Below the pieces are notes generated by a model. The model ran no database searches, was not told where the DNA came from, and was given only the letters and a program-made list of their open reading frames with translations. DNA of 64,000 nucleotides from SZUA-265 sp965651905. Lineage in GTDB: Bacteria; Myxococcota_A; Polyangia; Polyangiales; Polyangiaceae. The position numbers were made by a program, and so were the translations under genes. Shown here piece after piece: positions 62,101-64,000 of this stretch (its first letter is position 1; every line of letters begins with the position of its first letter). The stretch spans positions 1 through 64,000 of the forward strand of contig CBFGUG010000018.1 of NCBI GenBank assembly GCA_965651905.1, read 5' to 3'.

Positions 62101-64000
62101 GCGACAGATGAGTACGGTCGAAAGCGTCTGTTGTTGTGGCGCGCTGAGCTGCTGGACAAGAAACTCGACCAGACCGATGCCGCGATCGCGGTGTACGAGT
62201 CGGTGTTGGATCTAGCCCTGGACGAGACGGCGATTGCGGCGCTGGTTTCTCTGTACACACGCGCCGAGCGTTGGGAGGCGCTGACCGATCTGTACTTGCG
62301 CCAGTCGGATGCGCCCGGTGCTGACAAGGCGGACCTGCACATCAAAGTCGCACGGGTCGCGATCGAACACTTGGGAGACTCGGGGCGATGTTTCGACGAA
62401 CTCGAAGCCGCGCTCGACGAGAACGGGCAACACCCCAAGGCGATCGAGGAACTCGAGCGTCTGATGGTGGATGGCGACGACGTCGAACGTCATGCCCGAG
62501 CAGCGGCGTTACTCGAACCAATCTACTTGGCTCGGGGAGACTTCGACCGTGTGATGGCGACGATCGAGGCACGTTTGGAGGGCGCAGACCACGTCGAGCG
62601 CCGTGAGCTACTCGAACGATTGGCGCAGCTTCACGAGGAGCAGAAGGAAGACTATCCAGCAGCGCTCGAGACCATCGCCAAGCTCTTCGCCGACGACATC
62701 ACGGATCAAAGCACCGTGTCAGAGCTCGAGCGCTTGGCCAAGGTGTCCGACAGTCGCTCGCGGCTGGTGGAGATCTACGCGGCGGAGCTCGAGCAGGTCA
62801 GCCAGGACGACGTGTCCACCGCGCAACTCTGTCGGCGTTGTGGCCAGCTCTACGGCGATCTGGGCAAGCTGGATCGCTCGCTGGTCTTTTATCGGCGGGC
62901 GTTGGCGTTCGAGCCGGAGAGTGTCGAACTGTTCGACGCGGTCGACGGCATTCTGAAGGCTCTCGAGCACCACGAGGAACGCGTCGAGTTGCATCGACGT
63001 GGTCTGGAGCATCGCTTCGATCCCGACGAACGGTTGACGATGTTGCATACGATCGCGGAGCTGCAGAGTGTGCATCTCAATCGTAAACCCGATGCGATTG
63101 ACACGTACATCGAAGCGTTGGAGATCAACCCCGACGATCCGACGTCGTTGGATACGCTGAGTCGTCTGTATTACGAGACTAAACGATACGAAGACTTGGT
63201 GCAGCTGGTGCTCAAGCGGGCCGAAGTGGCGACGGACCAAGCTCAGGCAATCGCATTCCGCTTGGCACTCGCCAAGCTGTGTCGTCACGAACTCGAGGAC
63301 GCAGGGCGAGCCATCGAGCAACTCGAAGAGATTGTTCGTCTGGAGCCCAGCAACGCCGACGCGATCGCGGAGTTGGAGTCGTTGCGTCGCGACCCCGAGC
63401 AACGCCAGCGTGCGGTCGAGATTCTCGCGCCGCTATACGAAGAAGCCGACGATTGGCGCCACTTGATCAAGGTGAACGAAGATCGATTCGAACTCGCTGC
63501 CGACGACGTCGAGAAGGTCAACGTTCTACGGCAGACGGCCAATCTATGGGAGGAACGTGGTGGAGACGCTCGCAGAGCGCTTCAAGCATTGGTTGCAGCC
63601 ATTCAGCTCGAACCCGACAATACGGACGTACGTTTGGAGTTTGAACGTCTCGCCGAGCTCACCGAGGCTTGGGATACGCTGGCGGGCGTGTACGTGGGCA
63701 TCGTCGAGCGTCATTCGGGATTGATGGCCGCTCAGGACTACTGGCGTAAGCTGGCTCAAATCCACGATGGGCCTCGTGATGATCCGCGGGCTGCGCTCGA
63801 GGCTTTCGAGCACGTTCACAAGTTGGAGCCGAGCGACATCGAACCGATCGAGCGCATGGAAGCGCTCGCCACGCTCCTGAGTGATTGGGAAACCCTGGAC
63901 TGGGTACTGGTTGCGAAGGCCGAACTCGTACTAGACGACGAAGAGCGAGCCAGCACTTGGCGCCGCGTGGGTGAGGGACGTCGCGACATGCTCGACAGGC
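56116..64000 (+). CDS. Giant TPR protein, truncated by window
   Basis: At least 2,628 aa; the frame stays open to the last base. ATG 56116 begins MDLEAIRGALGLLQQD; no signal peptide, so a cytosolic protein is likely. It is a long series of degenerate TPR-type helical units of about 35 residues, rich in Leu, Ala, Glu, Asp, with phrases like LYERELEHLDLSRPERVGDMLQIAMLHYKKRENLGDAA and LYRKTQGYNQLVDLLRHELEALPEDQ. A basic insertion KGKQKRKRKGKKG (about 898-910) interrupts the chain. Its helical repeats resemble those of the 22.8-kb protein. It probably serves as a protein-binding scaffold; no more specific function can be given. Confidence 0.85.
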   Translation, partial: MDLEAIRGALGLLQQDAESDNAWSALRQTLANGATAEAEPAGDGSGLTQVRGLLAAARTAHANRGEWHAVAALMPLEVDLCDDPTEKVALLMELGRVRQQELLDEPGAMVIYGRVLDVDPEDEIAKAAIAESDERRAEWREMASDFLREANNAPDDAYKAAMLMRSAEMEWRFADDELDEEKLLGMLAQAAEADPKNVGVQRMLERIYRKTGDFKSAELVLERSAKYSEEESERVGAALRLARLRRNRLEDAEGAAAAYELALGVDPRQTEALEALVEHYSEAENWDKLVQLYERELEHLDLSRPERVGDMLQIAMLHYKKRENLGDAALWFERVRSHEPTNRALLEFYRDYCAHNGDEGLLLNVLQGAQRVLPEGPDKQAITTEIAKLAESQEDAQKAIEQYKALLRQDPENADARASLRALYRKTQGYNQLVDLLRHELEALPEDQTEERVRVLREVAAVYREHLPSETSLVSALNQVLKLAPDDIGAVRELIALYDKLGRGRDLLASQQRLAELTEEPEERASLLRAVGQRWLTQFSNVQNATASFEALLAVVPDDREARDTLRELYRKRRAWPALYALYESEVGSLEGAQRLAVMKEMASLAAERLGQADTAARLYREILQAEPNNRTVLDALEKHAERSKDWKTLADALQLRAEIEPDEAAKIAALQKLGGVCEDRLKDSERTAAAWRQVLELKPGFARAVRVLRDLHLAAEDYDGLEQLYVSQNDYEGLAEVLSNAADKATGVRAKVELSYRASAVYESKLQQPERAFRCYERILAADPMDTRAARALIPIYESDEKWARLPALYELLLSDTSESGERSALYARLYEVSSQRLSDRDAAVQYARKAYEAAPADEAALEQFFSACSDARQWEPYVAAVEQQLQGVAIEPASVKGKQKRKRKGKKGASAPESTPPSSLDGAAVRRLELSLARVYEEQLDRKKEAAATLKRILSREPSDEEVSARLEHLLRASGDPDELRWYFGFRVEHADSETKRLACLRDWAAVEEDAFSDEERAAELHQRILEAEPGNDESVEKLTNLLLALGQPLEATEVIEKHKEHVSPSLLGQLEVQLAEIQMDRLRKPEAALEASLRALEALRASDLHSEIPRAVEILQRLVEVPETKQRAAAALAEVYKTKDEGAREIDALIVLLDVEKDAAQRLKIFSRAISVSQELETHGRAFELALRACREFPEELEMWDRCGELSERSGRPTELADAYREVLRNGVSERIRRQLCERAATLHEEQLGDPVGATPYLEQVLADDPADGVAFARLKQILTSAQRWDELRTLYDKTIAATDDVSAKVESLGEVAMICESFTDDPKAAMDYYEAIVGLEADHAVALESLDRLYVQHERYEPLAQLLDRRASLSSGDEAHEFQLRMAAILLDRLHQPNVAMTCVESVLDEDLNNAAARELAERLLQVGSLRIDASLALERVYESRDDVRNLVRVLEVRREALKGQEDGDAKRLELLRRIAELKNDRLRDDEGALAAFLELVPQDPEYVEGRKQLLGISERLGASVRVADALELAAGNAETLALKGEILMDAAGVYETALGNSERAQELFHQAMVLDPADPDLVVPAAKALERIQLAAEDHAALVATLKVQLRMEHDLEVRAGLWARVAGLCENQLNDSGAAIAAWRSRLEDIPDDPDTLEALDRLYEKAGAWRELVGVLDVRRRLAESEDERREFMRRTALVHSDRLESPGDAVEAYRAMLDEFGAEKTTLVPLAKLLGATSRWEELADVLGMLLELASDEAERLALLTTIGDLRREHLSNPGGALEAYREVTDLQPTHERAREALELMLESEDPLNRKDAAEILMPLYEADGDDARLLNVLATQVDAEQDPLERLQALERAVSVARDRLDDNERALGLAVRAVRDAVGHADIKPWLHELDDLAKVTGKRDVQVGVLQDIVGEIFDGDVQLSVTMSIARLARDELNDRELALRYFNKALEVEGDSDVALEALEKLYADADDTEKLLGVLERRAEIATDEYGRKRLLLWRAELLDKKLDQTDAAIAVYESVLDLALDETAIAALVSLYTRAERWEALTDLYLRQSDAPGADKADLHIKVARVAIEHLGDSGRCFDELEAALDENGQHPKAIEELERLMVDGDDVERHARAAALLEPIYLARGDFDRVMATIEARLEGADHVERRELLERLAQLHEEQKEDYPAALETIAKLFADDITDQSTVSELERLAKVSDSRSRLVEIYAAELEQVSQDDVSTAQLCRRCGQLYGDLGKLDRSLVFYRRALAFEPESVELFDAVDGILKALEHHEERVELHRRGLEHRFDPDERLTMLHTIAELQSVHLNRKPDAIDTYIEALEINPDDPTSLDTLSRLYYETKRYEDLVQLVLKRAEVATDQAQAIAFRLALAKLCRHELEDAGRAIEQLEEIVRLEPSNADAIAELESLRRDPEQRQRAVEILAPLYEEADDWRHLIKVNEDRFELAADDVEKVNVLRQTANLWEERGGDARRALQALVAAIQLEPDNTDVRLEFERLAELTEAWDTLAGVYVGIVERHSGLMAAQDYWRKLAQIHDGPRDDPRAALEAFEHVHKLEPSDIEPIERMEALATLLSDWETLDWVLVAKAELVLDDEERASTWRRVGEGRRDMLDR

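Noticed and set aside
60912..62438. 508-aa minus-strand frame, Ser-rich
   Set aside because: It lies opposite the giant TPR gene, has typical antisense composition in GC-rich DNA, and no domain is recognisable.

Overview
The window looks like a chromosomal segment of a high-GC member of the Myxococcota (former Deltaproteobacteria), probably Polyangia-like. The assignment rests on gene content: an MglA-type GTPase, a Ser/Thr kinase with a proline-rich tail, a short soluble hybrid histidine kinase, two giant TPR proteins, many lipoproteins with low-complexity Ser/Asp/Pro segments, and a class II (B12-dependent) ribonucleotide reductase. It was made by reading alone, without database searches. 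I see no integrase, transposase, phage gene or CRISPR array; it reads as core chromosome with lineage-specific surface and signalling genes.

Layout. 1-4.1 kb, minus strand: tRNA-Met, a response regulator with a C-terminal Xre helix-turn-helix, metF, tRNA-Pro, etfA and etfB. 4.4-8.4 kb, plus: nadB, a CPBP membrane protease, a patatin-like protein with an altered catalytic dyad, and a lipoprotein with two Tudor-knot-like repeats. 8.5-10.6 kb, minus: a TPR lipoprotein and hflX. 10.7-16.5 kb, plus: thrB-argH overlapping by 4 nt, an MglA-like GTPase coupled to a histidine kinase, then thiL. 16.6-22.7 kb, minus: a small lipoprotein, nrdJ, a ~960-nt repeat-rich gap with a possible structured RNA, and a TPR/PEGA protein. 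22.8-34.5 kb, plus: a 2,628-residue TPR protein, two lipoproteins and a hybrid kinase. 34.6-35.7 kb: tRNA-Leu(GAG), terminator, yebC. 35.8-38.3 kb, minus: mpg-coaBC-CPBP protease, overlapping stop/start pairs. 38.4-41.1 kb, plus: Ser/Thr kinase and an envelope protein. 41.2-43.7 kb, minus: feoAB behind a Fur-box-like site. 43.9-45.9 kb, plus: tRNA-Leu(TAA), ribE, an RlmL-like methyltransferase. 46-49.9 kb, minus: apaH, an Arg-rich protein with a kinase-like tail, a LysM/MepA-like peptidase. 50-52.3 kb, plus: thiD and a lipoprotein. 52.3-55.8 kb: a coiled-coil/TPR membrane protein, efp (plus), a large lipoprotein. 56.1 kb to the end: a second giant TPR protein, truncated by the window.

Most genes are housekeeping: folate/methionine (metF), NAD (nadB), arginine (argH), threonine (thrB), thiamine (thiL, thiD), riboflavin (ribE), CoA (coaBC), dNTP supply (nrdJ), electron transfer (etfAB), iron uptake (feoAB), translation (efp, yebC, hflX, tRNAs) and repair (mpg). 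The less explained parts are the GTPase-kinase pair, the patatin/Tudor-like lipoprotein pair, the Arg-rich kinase-like protein, the giant TPR proteins, the structured region upstream of nrdJ, and the many short tandem repeats of 15-18 bp.
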